From Tetrastigma voinierianum (taxonomy: Eukaryota > Streptophyta > Magnoliopsida > Vitales > Vitaceae): DNA of 64,000 bases. This document shows, in pieces, positions 1 to 11,037 of this stretch. A program made the translations under genes and the position numbers. Under the pieces are notes generated by a model, which was not told the origin of the DNA, searched no databases, and saw nothing but the letters and a program-made list of their open reading frames with translations. Within the stretch, counting starts at the first letter, position 1. The number at the start of each line of letters is the position of its first letter. Where the stretch lies: assembly GCA_016808115.1 (NCBI GenBank), contig JAEQBH010004127.1, forward strand, positions 186,001 to 250,000. Direction: 5' to 3'.

Positions 1-1240
1 CACTTCACGAGCTAAAATGGCTTTTGGTTCTTCATCATAAGTGAAGTCTGATTACACTTGTACTTGTACTAGCAAGATGTATGATTAATTAGAACAGTAC
101 CTCCGAAACATTGAGAAGTAGAAACACGTATGTAATTTGTGACTCGGAGGAGGCGAAGCGATAGAAAACCGTCGATTATTTCTAAAATCTCATAAGCTTT
201 GATAAACCTTGGACTCAATTTTCCTTTCTTTCCAAATTGAAGTATCTTTCTCCACGGTGATACTTTCAAGAAAACCTCATCCCTGACTTTGTACTCTCTA
301 TCCTTTCTTTTCAGATCTACATACGACTTTTGTCTATCACTAACAGCTTTTAACCTTTACTGAATGACCCAAACTTTTTCCTTTGTTTCATTTACTATGT
401 CAGGACCAATTACTTTATCACGAATTCAGTGCTCCGGCATCTGGGGTTCTATATTTCTGCCGTACAAAGCTTCATAGGGGCCATACTAATACTTGGCCAT
501 AACTTTTTGTTATAGGTAAATTCCATAATGGGAATATACTTATCCCAACTTCCGGGAAAATCTTTAACAACCAAACATGTCCTCTAACACTTGAATCACT
601 CTTAGATTGTCCATCTATTTGTGGATGGAAGGCGTACTTACAAAGTCGATCAGTACCTAAGGCGTGCAATTCTTTCAAAAACCTTGACATAAGCAGTGGA
701 TCATGACGGGCACTATCATTGACAAATTCATACAGTAAGACAATCTGCATCACATATTTACATCTCCTCTAACCAATCCATGGAATAGTCAGAGTGAACT
801 TGTAAGAAGTGAAGCGGAGACTTTGTAAAGTAATTGATAATTACCTGCGCGAATCATGTTTCTTTTTTGGGTGAGGAAGCAGGAACTCTGAAACCCATAG
901 TAATTTTGTCCCACTTCCATTGTGCAATTGAAATGGGATTTAATAGACCAGACGGTACTTGATGTTCAGCTTTTACTTGCTGACAAGTCAGACATTTGGA
1001 TACATATTCTGCTATATCCCTTTTCATCCCTCGCCACCAATAGTACTGATTCAAATCCTGGTACATCTTGTTACCTCCAGGATGCATGATGAATACGATT
1101 TCATACATCAACTTATTTTTCAATTCCTTGACATTCGATACACATAATCTGTTCTTGTAATAGAGACCTCCATCTTCTTCTATAGAATAGTCAGTCTTGT
1201 CTCCATTTCCGACTAATTGTACCATTTGTTGTAACTTGAC
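1..1240 (-). pseudogene. Chromovirus integrase with C-terminal chromodomain-like start
   Basis: The zinc-binding region (about 1090-1000) keeps HPGGNKMYQDL, the tryptophan pair of QYYWW and the CLTCQQ cysteines, but the first histidine of the HHCC finger is not visible. In the core the first catalytic aspartate position reads MGF instead of MDF, and the third catalytic position in DGQSK is lysine where the family has glutamate. The C-terminal part (269-69) keeps KVSPWRK and KGKLSPRF, typical of plant chromovirus integrase tails. Positions 60-1 read into a chromodomain-like DEEPKAIL stretch. The enzyme would be inactive. It follows RNase H in the same broken polyprotein. Confidence 0.85.
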
Positions 1241-2712
1241 ATCATTTTTTTAGCATCTATCATCATCCTCTTCAAATCAGGCATAACTTTTAATTGAGCT
1301 AACAAGGCTCCATCAGATGCAAATTTCCATATACAGTGTTTCAAGGACAAAACAAAGATTGTTTTTCTACTTAAAGCATCGCCACCACATTAGCTTTTCC
1401 TAGGTGGTAATCAACTATGCATTCGTAGTCTTTGAACAACTCTAGCCACCGGCGTTGCCTCAAGTTTAGTTCCTCTTAGTTAGCAAATACTTAAGATTCT
1501 TATGATCTATAAATATTATACATTTTTCACCATATAAATAGTGTCACCATATTTTCAAAGCGAACACTCATTTGCCAGCTCCCGGATCATGTGTGAATAG
1601 TGCTCCATGCGGTTTCAAGCGTCTTGAGGCATATGCCGCCACTTTTTCATCTTGTATCAGCTACGGATCCACGCGATCCTTGAAGCATCACATATTCTCT
1701 ACGAAGTAAGTGGAGTCAACAGTGCTTTAACCCAATTATTTTCTTTGCTTGATCACAACAGTTGACATTTGTCATCCCATTCAAACTTCACCCCTTTCCA
1801 GAGTAACTTAGTAAGTGTAGATGCTATGACAGAGAATCCCTTTATGATTTGTCGGTAATACCAGTTAAGCCCAAGAAACTTCTCACCTCTGTCACATTTC
1901 GAGGCGGTTTCCAATTCACAGTCGCATCGATCTTCTCAGGGTCAACTCTAATACCCTCTATAGACACAATATGGCCTAGGAATGACACTTCCTTAAACGA
2001 AAATCACTGACTTAATTTCTGAAACAACTATTTTCTCTGGGATTTGCTGACACTATTTTAAATGTTATTTCATGTTCTTGTGCATCCTTAGAATACACGA
2101 ATATCATCTATGAATACTTAAGAAAGCTGATCCAAATAAGGGGCGGAATGCCCTATTCACCAAGTCCATGAATACGGCCAGGGTGCATTAGTCAACTAAA
2201 TGGTATTATGAAAACTCATAATGACCATATCGAGTTCTAAAGTCTATTTTTCGAGACATGTTGACATCTTTCACCGAAGTTGATAATATCACATTAAGTA
2301 AGTCTAACTTTGAAAAGATCGTGCCATTTGGTGATGAAAATGTCTTTTATTCTCGTGAGGATACTTATTTTCATTGTGCCTTATTTATTTGCCGATGTCG
2401 ATGCACATCCGAGAGAGTACCATCTTTCTTTTTGACAAACAAAGCTAGGGCGCTACTGAGGAGTGAAACATTAGGTTGACCGTCGCTGTCCAATAGCTCT
2501 TGTAGTCGAGTCTTCAACTAATTTAGTTCATGCAGAGCCATACGGTAGGGTGCCCTAGAAATAGGAGCTGGTCTAGATAAAACTTCAATAGACAGATCTA
2601 CTTCTCTTTCGGGTGGTAAACCCGGTAATTCATCGGGAAACACCTCAGGAAATTCCTTTATCACCATAATATCTTCCAGATTTACTTGTCCCCTCTTAGA
2701 GTCAAGTACCAA
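1241..2712 (-). pseudogene. Chromovirus reverse transcriptase and RNase H
   Basis: The N-terminus (2712-2518) is the best preserved part: EFPEVFPDELPGLPPERE followed by the APISRAPYRMA block that starts plant Ty3 RT. The catalytic YxDD-equivalent is readable as FIDDIRV at 2114-2094, so both aspartates survive. Between and after these blocks the frame shifts repeatedly. RNase H and the connection domain lie at about 1900-1241 and are recognisable only in pieces. The domain lies directly after protease and before integrase. It is non-functional. Confidence 0.8.
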
Positions 2713-3255
2713 AGCCGAAAAGGCGTCACAACCTTTTTAAGAAAACGCCAGGCTTGCATAGATGAAATTACATTTAACACTAGTCTAGATCGGATACCAT
2801 GTACAGTTATCTCTGACAGGTCAGAACATTTAAGCCTTATTGTTATATCTGTCGACTATGGCAGATGCTTAGATAACTAATCCATCCCAATCAAATCAAA
2901 CTCATGAAAAGGAAAACGAAATCGATCAAGCGAAAAACTTTTATCATGGACCATTGAGACGGTTCTTATATATGCGATTGACATGACACTATGCCCGGGG
3001 GACTAGTGACATGCATATCATATACGATTACTCTCTTGATGGCATTTTATCAAACAAGTGCTTTCGGTGGAGACATAGAATGTGAACCATGATCTATCAA
3101 GCATGCATTCGGTGTCATAGAATGAAATTACAGTGATAATCCCTGTGCGTCTTGGTCTTCCACGAGCCTGCATGGCATGGCTCAAGATTTGGGGTTGTAG
3201 CAGTAGGGTGATTTATTGTTTTTGATTCACTGCTTCTTCTTTACAACCCCGAACT
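2713..3255 (-). pseudogene. Chromovirus protease and gag-protease linker
   Basis: Minus-strand translation in mixed frames gives fragments matching the protease region of Tekay/Del polyproteins: an NRIYK block, a degenerate version of the FHEFDLILGMDWL block near 2890, an AIVD block, and KGCDAF just before RT. Stops interrupt it every 20-40 codons. Its left neighbour is RT in the expected order. Its right neighbour should be the gag zinc knuckle, which is displaced 2.3 kb to 5551 by the solo LTR. The catalytic Asp triad of the protease is not clearly visible. Confidence 0.6.
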
Positions 3256-3260
3256 ACCTC

Positions 3261-5545
3261 TGTAATGCCCCTTCCCCTAACTGCGTCAAGTGAGGGGACG
3301 CCACACAGGACTGAGACTTATAAAGATAATTTCCTGTCATTAGTGGGCTCACTTCGAGCATAAATTCATAATGACATAAAACTTGTAAAACTACCACCGT
3401 AGTTGTGTTTAAATTGTCTTGAACATATGCGCAGAGTCGACTACTTTGTATTTATCTGGTTCTTATTACAAATATTGCATTTACATTTCAAAAAAAAAAT
3501 AAAAAACCTACATAAAGTGGACTCCTAATGCTGTTTTGGCTTTACCGAATGCGAGATGTCTTTGATGACCTCTTCAGTACCTACAAGGAGGAAACACCCA
3601 TGCTAAGCTTATAGCTTAGTGGGAAAACAGATAACAGATATAACCACTTCGAGTGGTCCTCAATTACAATATACATTTAAAATAATTCATATATGAGAGT
3701 ATTCATATCTCCCGTAGGAGTAAAAAACATAAATCTCTTAACATAAGGTACTCGTAGGCTCACTACAGAACATAACTGAATAATGCCTTAGCATCAGAGC
3801 TGATTACTTCTGTTTTCTTATGTTTCCTTGTTCAAATACTTATCATATTGCCTGCATAGGCCAGTAACAATGAATGAGGAGAACCGCAACCTGATAGGTA
3901 CCGAAGGTACATTATAATCTTGAGCAAGTGCCCGAAGCATAAACGAGCGTGCTTGCACCGCATGCGAGGTATGTGCTGTATGCGCGAGTGCGTAGCATTG
4001 AGCAGAGAGTGTCGACGGCTAAACCAGGGCGATGCTATTCATTCACTATCCGATTTTAAGCAGGCCTACAATTATATGTGTTTGAGCATTTACCTTTGGT
4101 CTTATCGTATTCATGTTATACTCTTGGTCAATTCTTAAGACTATATTTCCCTTATGCATACTGAACTGTTCATTTCCAACTACAATTTCGACCTAGTAAA
4201 CAAGGTTTTTAGACAAAGTGTTCTTTCAACACAATTCTCCCCTATGTCTTAAGTTTCTACTGGATCATAATCAAGTTATTTGAACCTTTAAATTAGGAGG
4301 TATGGCCTAAACATTCCGAACTGCTCCTGGACAGTTTCCATGAACAGAATATGGAATTGTGTCCTATGTTTGAAATTTTTTTGGGAACTATAGGGATATA
4401 ATTTGACCATACTTTTTTCTTGAAAGTTACTATCCTAGGTGTCTAGTTTAAGTATAATTTTGATTCACCTCATTTGGATTAGTATAACTTAACATATGGT
4501 CCTAACATCCGGACTATTCCGAGATAGGTTTCAGGGATAGAATTGTTCCCTTGCTTTGATGAGTAATAATGGGGATTAAATTTGGCTATACTTCCTTCAT
4601 GAAAGTTGTTCTCCCAGATGTCTAGTTTGTACCAAATTTGAATCACACTAATTGAATCAACAAAACTCAAGTTATGATTCAAAAAATTGGAATTACTTCA
4701 GTTTAGGGGACTATTTCGATAGCCTGACTTCAAACTCAATTTCATGGGTCTTAGGACAGGAATTCAATCTAGGTCTCTTATAGGAAAATGTAGCCATGGG
4801 TCTTAAATTTCCTTCAAAACTAGAATCATTCCGTTTTGAGGTCGGTGGGCCATGTTATGGCCAAAACAAGAACATAGGGTATGAGGAAAATTTGACAGCA
4901 TCTCCCCATAAGACCATACTTTCCTTTTTCACACAAATTGTTCCTCATTGGAGGTCACAACCAAAACAACAACACAACCAACAAAAACAAAAACAAAGGG
5001 GAGAGTTAGGATATTTTTCCTAACACACACGTAACAAGAAAGGAGGTTGAAGAATTTCCTAACCTTGTTTCTTAGGAACACTTGACTAGCCTTCCTTCCG
5101 CCTTCTTCCTTTCCTTCTCTTTGCTTGATTCAAGTGGAACTCCAAAAGATGGAGAAATACAACCCAAAATGGATTCTTCTCTCCCAAAACCCGTATGCCC
5201 TAGCTCCCAAAACCAAAGCTAACAAAATGAGATATTTTCCTTCTAGAGACAAGTTTGTCTCACTCATCTTTATTTCGTATTTTGGCCCTTACATTTTAGT
5301 CCTTCATCTATACTCCATTTGCAAGTCAACTTATCAAAATTATATCTTAACATACAATCTTCTTATCTTATGTCCTTTGAGTCCTTAATTTGACATTTCA
5401 CCAATTTACCCTTTAGACTTCATTAAAAATCCAAATTATGTCCTTTTTCACATTTAGCACTTAAATTTTTGAAAAATACAAATTTAACTTTTATTATACC
5501 CTAAACATATCATAAAACTACTAGGGTATAATTTGGGGTGTTACA
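3261..5545 (-). repeat. Solo LTR (2,285 bp) with 5-bp target duplication
   Basis: The plus strand begins TGTAATGCCCC and ends GGGGTGTTACA, a near-perfect 11-bp inverted terminal repeat of the plant gypsy TGTAACACCCC type. It is flanked by identical ACCTC at 3256-3260 and 5546-5550, the 5-bp duplication expected of LTR-element integration. No internal region is present, so it is a solo LTR formed by LTR-LTR recombination. Its left 650 bp (3280-3920) are homologous to the host element's own 5' LTR (6750-7420), so it belongs to the same family. Orientation is minus because the TGTAACACCCC end is on the right. Open frames inside it have no recognisable product. Confidence 0.9.
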
Positions 5546-5550
5546 ACCTC

Positions 5551-6560
5551 ACCCTCTACCTCTATCACGGGTCGATGGAGGTACATTTGACCCTCCTCTG
5601 CCACTTCTTTGAGGATTTTTAGAACTCCCAAATCCTCGTGGACAATTTACTATTAGATGGTCTGTGCTTCCACATTGGAAACAACCCTCGGTTACTAGTC
5701 TACAAGTACCATAATGGTATTTGTGATAGTGCAGGCATTCGAGTCTTTCCTCTTGTCCGATCGAAGTACCCCTACCGGAACCTTGTGTCATTGTAGGTCC
5801 TTGCCATCTACCTCTAGTAGTAGAGCGCTATGTACTAATTAAACTTGAGACTCTCTTGTTCTTTTACCTAAGGAGGAACCACCTCTAGAGAACTTTCTCT
5901 CTGTTTTTCTTTCCTGACTCATCATTTTAGGTTTCTCAATTTTCATAGTCGCTTGCACCAACTGATAGAAATTCACTACTTACAATGATGCTTCGCTGTA
6001 GTGAGGTGCCTTTTATAGACTCTTTTAGGCCATCCTCAGGCCCATGCTGCATCGGAGGGTTTCGATGGGCGGATTGCAGTGCGTACTTGCGAGGCAACTA
6101 AACTCTTTCTCATACTCCGCCACTGTCAGATTCCCTTGTTTCAGATTCAGGAATTGCTTCCACTTAGTCTCTCTGTAATCATCGGTGACATACATTGTCT
6201 GAAGTGCTTGAATGAAGAAGTCCACGTGAAATTAGTGCAGACGAGTGGATTTCTTAGAACTAACTGCGATCATAAGTTGTACCTTTGCGCGGTGAGACAA
6301 CACATTTAGCCATGTCTGTTCGGGGGACATTTCAACGATCTGCAGAGCCACTTTTCAATTTCTCAAGCAAAACTGACTTTGTCATGCTCTTCGAACTTGT
6401 ACCGATTCTTCTGCTCCATGCTCTTACCCGATCATTGAGCTGTTTGGGGCGTGAGTTGATCTAAGACCCTTGCCATATCCTGAGAAATTTTTAAAAATGC
6501 TTTGATTGACACGTGTTCACTTCTAGCGAGCACAGGCGGATAAGAGGCGATGGATCAAGG
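5551..6560 (-). pseudogene. Chromovirus gag with CCHC zinc knuckle
   Basis: The nucleocapsid zinc knuckle is intact at 5683-5642: CFQCGSTDHLIVNC, spacing C-x2-C-x4-H-x4-C. Upstream, 6225-6025 keeps the capsid-type block FLNLKQGNLTVAEYEKEFSC, standard in plant chromovirus gag. The C-terminus is Gly/Arg/Ser-rich (GRGGSNVPPS), consistent with nucleic-acid binding. The N-terminus is too decayed to fix a start. The reading frame runs into the solo LTR at 5550 and its continuation is at 3255. Confidence 0.8.
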
Positions 6561-6705
6561 TGTGGGATTAGCTTTCATTGTTTCCTCATGCTTCTTAGGA
6601 TTGGTCCGTTCTAGTCAATATACAAAGCAAGGACATGCGCATTAGGCGACACAATACTATGCGGTACATTTTTAACTAATAGTTTTCAAGAAATGCCTAA
6701 ACACA

Positions 6706-6721
6706 GGCTCACGATACCACT
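6706..6721 (-). other. Primer binding site, initiator-Met-tRNA type (degenerate)
   Basis: The minus strand reads AGTGGTATCGTGAGCC, differing at two positions from the plant initiator-Met primer site TGGTATCAGAGCC with its usual flank. It lies immediately inside the 5' LTR and upstream of gag, where minus-strand DNA synthesis would be primed. Confidence 0.75.
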
Positions 6722-7436
6722 CGATTATCGCATACGCTTCCCATGGCAAGAGTGGTAGGTGAGGGGACGCCACATAGGACGAACTTCTTAACCTGATTTT
6801 ATAACATTAGTGGGCCCATTTCAACCATAAATTCATAATGACATAAACTTATAAGACTACCACCGTAGTGGTGTTTAAAATTGTCCTGATCATACATTTG
6901 AGTCCCTCTTCTTGTATTTACACAAGTTGCACTATCTCAAAAATATTACATTTATATATATATTTTTAAAAGAAGAGCAATTCGAGGACCTACATCGAGA
7001 GGGAGATTCCTAATCTTGTGTTGGCCACTGGTGAATCTGGGATGTCTCGGCGACCTCGATTACCTACGAATGAAATACCCGTGTTAAGCATATAGCTTAG
7101 TGGGAAAACAGATAACATATATGACCACTTGCAGTAGTCCTCAATTACAGTATACATTTAAGATAATTAACATATTATAGTATTCATATCTCCGTGAGAG
7201 ACACATAACGAAGTTGAGGATAGAAGGTACCCGTAGGTACATTATAGAACATAACTGATATATGCCTTAGCATTATAGTTGATTACTTTTGTTTTCATGC
7301 GGTTCATTATTCAGATTCTTATCATATAAATATATTCATGCATAGACCAGTAATAATGAATGAGAGGGACGCATCACAATAGGTACCCAAAGGTACTGTA
7401 TAGTACTGAACAGAAGTGTCGAAGCATTGAACAGAC
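6722..7436 (-). repeat. 5' LTR of the chromovirus, truncated
   Basis: About 650 bp align with the left part of the solo LTR at 3261-5545, sharing the GAGGGGACGCCACA, ACTACCACCGTAGT and TAGCTTAGTGGGAAAACAG blocks. The element-internal end abuts the primer site. The outer 1.6 kb is missing: homology stops at about 7436, where a Tat-type LTR begins. The exact inner boundary is uncertain by a few bases. Confidence 0.75.
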
Positions 7437-7736
7437 GTGTGTGGACCCTACCTAATCCCGCGAGGTGGTCTTGGCTTCATTGATAATAGAAAAAAGTGAG
7501 TTGATTTTGAGCTTTAATCGGAGTCCCATTGAGGAATGGTTTTGTTGGAGTCGCCACTTACTTTTTATTTTTTATTTATTACGGGAAAATCAAGTACGAT
7601 GACTCCGGTATGGAAGCGATGCGAAAACTAGATTCTGGGTTCGGGGATTAGGTTACCTATCGAAGGTACCTCATATAAGGTAGCACCCCTCTAGGCCCGG
7701 AACTCAGTCTCTACTAGTGAATTGGGTATGTGGGAG
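7437..7736 (-). repeat. Tat-type LTR, left fragment (split by element A)
   Basis: The sequence matches 55380-55700 block by block: GTCGCCACTTACTTTTT, GCGAAAACTAGATT, GGTACCTCAT, TAGCACCCCTCTAGG, and TGAATTGGGTATGTGGGAG. On the minus strand this is the LTR end typical of plant Tat elements (GTGGCGACTCC, then GGGATTAGGTAGGGTCCACACA). The copy stops at GGGAG and resumes at 25162 after the 17.4-kb insertion. Confidence 0.8.
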
Positions 7737-9116
7737 TGATTAGTGCTAAAAAAGTGCTATTTTGAACCCTGTTTATTGCAGGTTTTGAGTACTTTTTGTG
7801 TACTAATCAGCATAATTAACGATTGGCACATTAAGGTCCAGATTATGCTAATGATCGTATTTTGTAGCAAATTTTGCGGTTTTTACAAGCTATTTATGCA
7901 AAATTGTTGGTCGATCATAGCACAAAGGGTCGAGTCAAGTCGACGTGTAGATTAGAGCTCGAAGGAAAGAAAGAGCGAGGAAAATAGCGAGATTGGGTAT
8001 GAGAAAAATTTAGCGACTGCGAAGTCCCCATGAGGTTGCCTTGTTAAATCTGTGAAATTTAACTCTATGCCTTTGTTCATAGCACTCCCAGCTGTTCATC
8101 ACATACATTGATTCCTGTGCCCGTTTGAATTGTTGCCTTTTTGTTCCTCTTTTAATTTCTTCATATTTTGTTCTTGTAACAGTTAATTGCTTTTGTTGAT
8201 TTTGGTAATTTTGCTTATCTTGGTGGCTATATAAGCCATTTGTAGACACTGTAGTGGGAGACTTTTTACCAAGTGAATAAACTTTTGGCGCCGGGCGGCT
8301 CCAAATTTCATTTCTTTCTTCTCGCTTCATTTTCTTTCCTTCTTGCATTTTTTCGGTCGCTTCAAACACCCCTTGAGGATGACAACTCAAGGGATGGTTG
8401 GCTAGACCTCCTTCATCCTCGGGCAGAGGGGTCACGCCAGTGGCCTGAGGTAACTGATGGCTCTCACGTTTTTAATGCTAGCATTTATGTTCATTTATGC
8501 TTCTATCTCTCAATCTAGGGTTAAACTGCTTAAATATACCTTGATTAACCTGTATTTGACAAGATTTTTGGGTTCAGTGGATGCTTATTGCTAGATCCAC
8601 TGACATCTAGTTAGTTGCCCTCTATTAGTTACTGTAGGGTAGGTTTAGGAGGTGTGTCTCACCGCGAGGATCCTAAGTGAATGGATCGCAAATGCTGTTT
8701 TTCAAAAGGGAAAATTTTAGGGTTTAGTTTTTAATAGCCAAATGAAGATCCGGTTCGGGAAATGACTATAGGTCATCCTCCCTAACGCGAGGAAATGAAC
8801 CCGAGAACCCCTCAATGATCTTTAGAACCCAAATCCAGCAACCTGACACTTCAAGGATACCTCTTTTACATTTTATTTCATTTCATTTCATTCCATTTTC
8901 GGTTTCCAAACATTCAACCCACTGTTTTTACCAAAAACCTTAAAATCCAAATTGAATTCACTAGTTTTAATCTCACTATAAGTCATTTGTACGAAGAAAA
9001 CCCATCCCTGTGTTTGACCCTAGAACAGCTATATTGCAGTAGCTTTGCTACGGCAGTATGAGGAATTTAGGATATACATTTTGTTGATTCTAGAACACCT
9101 ACTGTGGCACGAATCA
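7737..9116 (+). repeat. 5' LTR of element A
   Basis: This 1,380-bp LTR aligns over its length with 23809-25161. Shared landmarks are the start TGATTAGTGCT, the GTACTTTTTGTGTACTAATCA stem near the start, the Leu-rich-looking block around 8100-8260, the GATGACAACTCAAGGGATGG block near 8380 and the end GGCACGAATCA. Several open frames on both strands here are LTR shadows. Indels between the two copies show that the insertion is not recent. Confidence 0.88.
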
Positions 9117-9118
9117 AA

Positions 9119-9136
9119 TGACGTCGTTGCCGGGGA
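9119..9136 (+). other. Primer binding site, Athila/Asp-tRNA type
   Basis: TGACGTCGTTGCCGGGGA differs at two positions from the Athila/Tat consensus TGGCGCCGTTGCCGGGGA, complementary to plant Asp-tRNA. It sits two bases inside the LTR end. The same site type occurs in B (15954) and C (12289). Confidence 0.85.
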
Positions 9137-9253
9137 TGGTGCCTTAGTGCATTTAACGAGTTGTTGAACACTTGTGATCCTCATCACAAGTTCTGGTGAA
9201 GTTTCATTTTATCATTTTATCATTAATTTTTTTTAGTTCATTTTTACTATGAA

Positions 9254-9254
<1 letters not shown>

Positions 9255-9318
<64 letters not shown>

Positions 9319-9332
9319 AAAAAAAAAAAAAA
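9255..9332. repeat. (TA)n microsatellite followed by an A-rich run
   Basis: About 28 TA dinucleotides are followed by an A-rich stretch, in the 5' untranslated region of element A. There is no coding potential. Confidence 0.95.
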
Positions 9333-9400
9333 TAAATTGTCAGTAGGATTGTGTTTGTGTTGTCTTGTGTTTCCTTATTTCCACTGCAGGATTGCATGTT

Positions 9401-10448
9401 CCAATGGGCTTGAATTGTGATCAAATGGAAGAGGGAGAGCAGTACAATGAGTACTCAGTGGAGAGAAACCCTAGTGCATATATGTCTATGAGGGATTACA
9501 GAAACCTTCCATGGCAGAATCAACAACCTGTGGAGAGAAATCCAAACTCAAATAGGTCCATGAGGGACTATATAAACCCTCCATGGGTGAGTGCACCCTC
9601 TTACAGAGTTCCTCCAGCTACTACACCATATGATAGTACTTACAACCCTAGTTGGGGGAACCACCTAAATTCCTCATGGGAATCAAGACCTCCACAGTAT
9701 ACGCCTCCTGCTCCATATTTTGCCTCAACTCCTTAGCCAATTACAACCACCACATGCCAGCTTAACATCTTCGCCTGAGCAGTACCATCGAATTTGAGCA
9801 AACTAGTGGATAATTTCATAGAGGAGCAGAGGGCAGTGAATGTTCGGCCAATCAGGAAATTGACACAGTGGAGAGCTCCCTGAACAAGGAATTGGATGGT
9901 TCCAGAGAAAAATTGATCAAAAATTTGACATCCTGCAGCAATCCATCTCAAAGCTCACCAATCAGCTTGTTCATCAAGAGGAGGATAATATGGAGGAAGA
10001 GTGCCTGACTGACACTAATTTGAGTGAACAGGCTCGACTGCAGCTTCAGGAGGAATTGAAAAAGGAACCAACAGAAGCTCATGAGAAACTGCAGGATGCC
10101 CCATAATCATGTGTTGTCTATGGGCCATGGAGGAAAGAAGAAGAAATCCTTCCCTTGTTGACTGAGGAAGGCAGTGGAAAGGAGGCAGTGGAAGAACACC
10201 AAGAGCACAATTTACCCCTGCCCCCTATTGACTCAGTGTATATCCTGCCCACACTTGCAGCACACTCGAACCCTGAAATACCTACCACAAAGGCCACCCA
10301 ATTTGCACTGCCTACTCTGCAAAACTTCAAGAAATTAGTGGCTAACAGATGCTTCTTATGCCACTACATCAAAGACATCGCGCTTGCTTATGCTGTATGG
10401 CACAACGGATGGTTCAGCGCTGTTCAGATAATGGAGCACCCGACCTAG
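9401..10448 (+). pseudogene. Internally deleted Athila gag remnant of element A
   Basis: The open frame around 9413-9736 joins a gag N-terminal motif repeated twice (VERNP...MRDY...PPW) directly to the gag C-terminal motif YNPSWGNHLNSSWE. The capsid core present in B and D (the PYTHIKSFEEVC-type region) is absent, so gag has an internal deletion. After a stop and frame shifts, 9790-10100 encodes the FIEEQR...SLNKELD...LTNQLVHQEE coiled-coil region of Athila gag. 10155-10448 ends in LVANRCFLCHYIKDIALAYAVWHNGWF, then a stop. Element C has the same arrangement, so the deletion defines a subfamily. Confidence 0.75.
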
Positions 10449-10508
10449 GCATTTTTTTAGAGACAAATTTATATATATAAAACGATTTTTTTTTTCAAAA
10501 ACAAAATA

Positions 10509-10545
<37 letters not shown>

Positions 10546-10610
10546 CGTTTTTTTTTAAATGATAATAAAAACAAATAAAAATAAAAATAAAATAGAAACA
10601 CCAAGTACTA
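10449..10610. repeat. Low-complexity A/T tract with (TAA)n; A-C junction lies near here
   Basis: About 13 TAA/AAT units (10505-10544) lie between poly-T and poly-A runs. The plus-oriented gag remnant of A ends at 10448, and clearly minus-oriented sequence of C begins by about 10610, so the junction is within this tract but cannot be placed exactly. Open frames of poly-Ile or poly-Leu here are artefacts. Confidence 0.8.
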
Positions 10611-11005
10611 TTTTGTCCGCTAGCGAGTGGACAAATCAGACATTTTCGCTTATCATAACGGGGCACTTCGCTATGATAGTGAAAATTCAATTTCGCGCCC
10701 ACCGTGAAAATTCTCTATGACTACGAAAATTCTCGCACATAAAAATTCCCTCGCTATGCACAGCTAAATTTTCCTGCTCCCATTTCTTCATTCCTGCTTC
10801 TCTGATCTTCATTTCTGCTTCAAAATTTGCACACAAACTGCAAAAATTAACACAAGAAAAATTAAGAAAAATTGCAGAAAAGTAAAAATTAATCTAAAAA
10901 AAAGAATTAACTAAAAATTACTTAAAAATCTAAAAAGAAAAATTAAAGAAATCAAAATAAAATACGATAAAATAAAATAAGCCAAGAAAAATTAAAACAA
11001 AAAGT

Positions 11006-11025
11006 GGGGGAGACTGTGCTCCCCC
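11006..11025 (-). other. Post-stop hairpin of element C
   Basis: The arms GGGGGAG (11006-11012) and CTCCCCC (11019-11025) are perfect 7-bp complements around a 6-nt loop. On the minus strand the hairpin starts 12 nt after the stop codon at 11040-11038 that ends the gag-derived frame. A differently sequenced hairpin occupies the equivalent place in element B (18723-18764). Confidence 0.75.
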
Positions 11026-11037
11026 CAAACCACTTCC

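Larger units (their letters stand above)
1..7436 (-). mobile_element. Ty3 chromovirus, Tekay/Del-like, degenerate and truncated
   Basis: Read on the minus strand, the order is 5' LTR, Met-tRNA-type primer site, gag, protease, RT, RNase H, integrase, and the start of a chromodomain-like tail at the window edge. That is the Ty3 order, and the protein motifs match plant chromoviruses of the Tekay/Del group. The 3' LTR lies outside the window. Frames are broken by many indels and stops, so it cannot be autonomous. Its body is split by a solo LTR at 3261-5545, and its 5' LTR is cut at about 7436 by a Tat-type LTR. Lineage assignment rests on remembered family motifs, not a search. Confidence 0.85.

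Noticed and set aside
3920..4138. 72-codon Cys-rich plus-strand frame
   Set aside because: It lies inside the solo LTR and no domain is recognisable; the Cys spacing fits no family I know.
8010..8518. Overlapping 141- and 81-codon frames on opposite strands
   Set aside because: Both lie wholly in the 5' LTR of element A, and the second LTR copy does not preserve them.
10356..10702. Two minus-strand frames with poly-Ile or poly-Leu runs
   Set aside because: They read the (TAA)n microsatellite and A/T tract.
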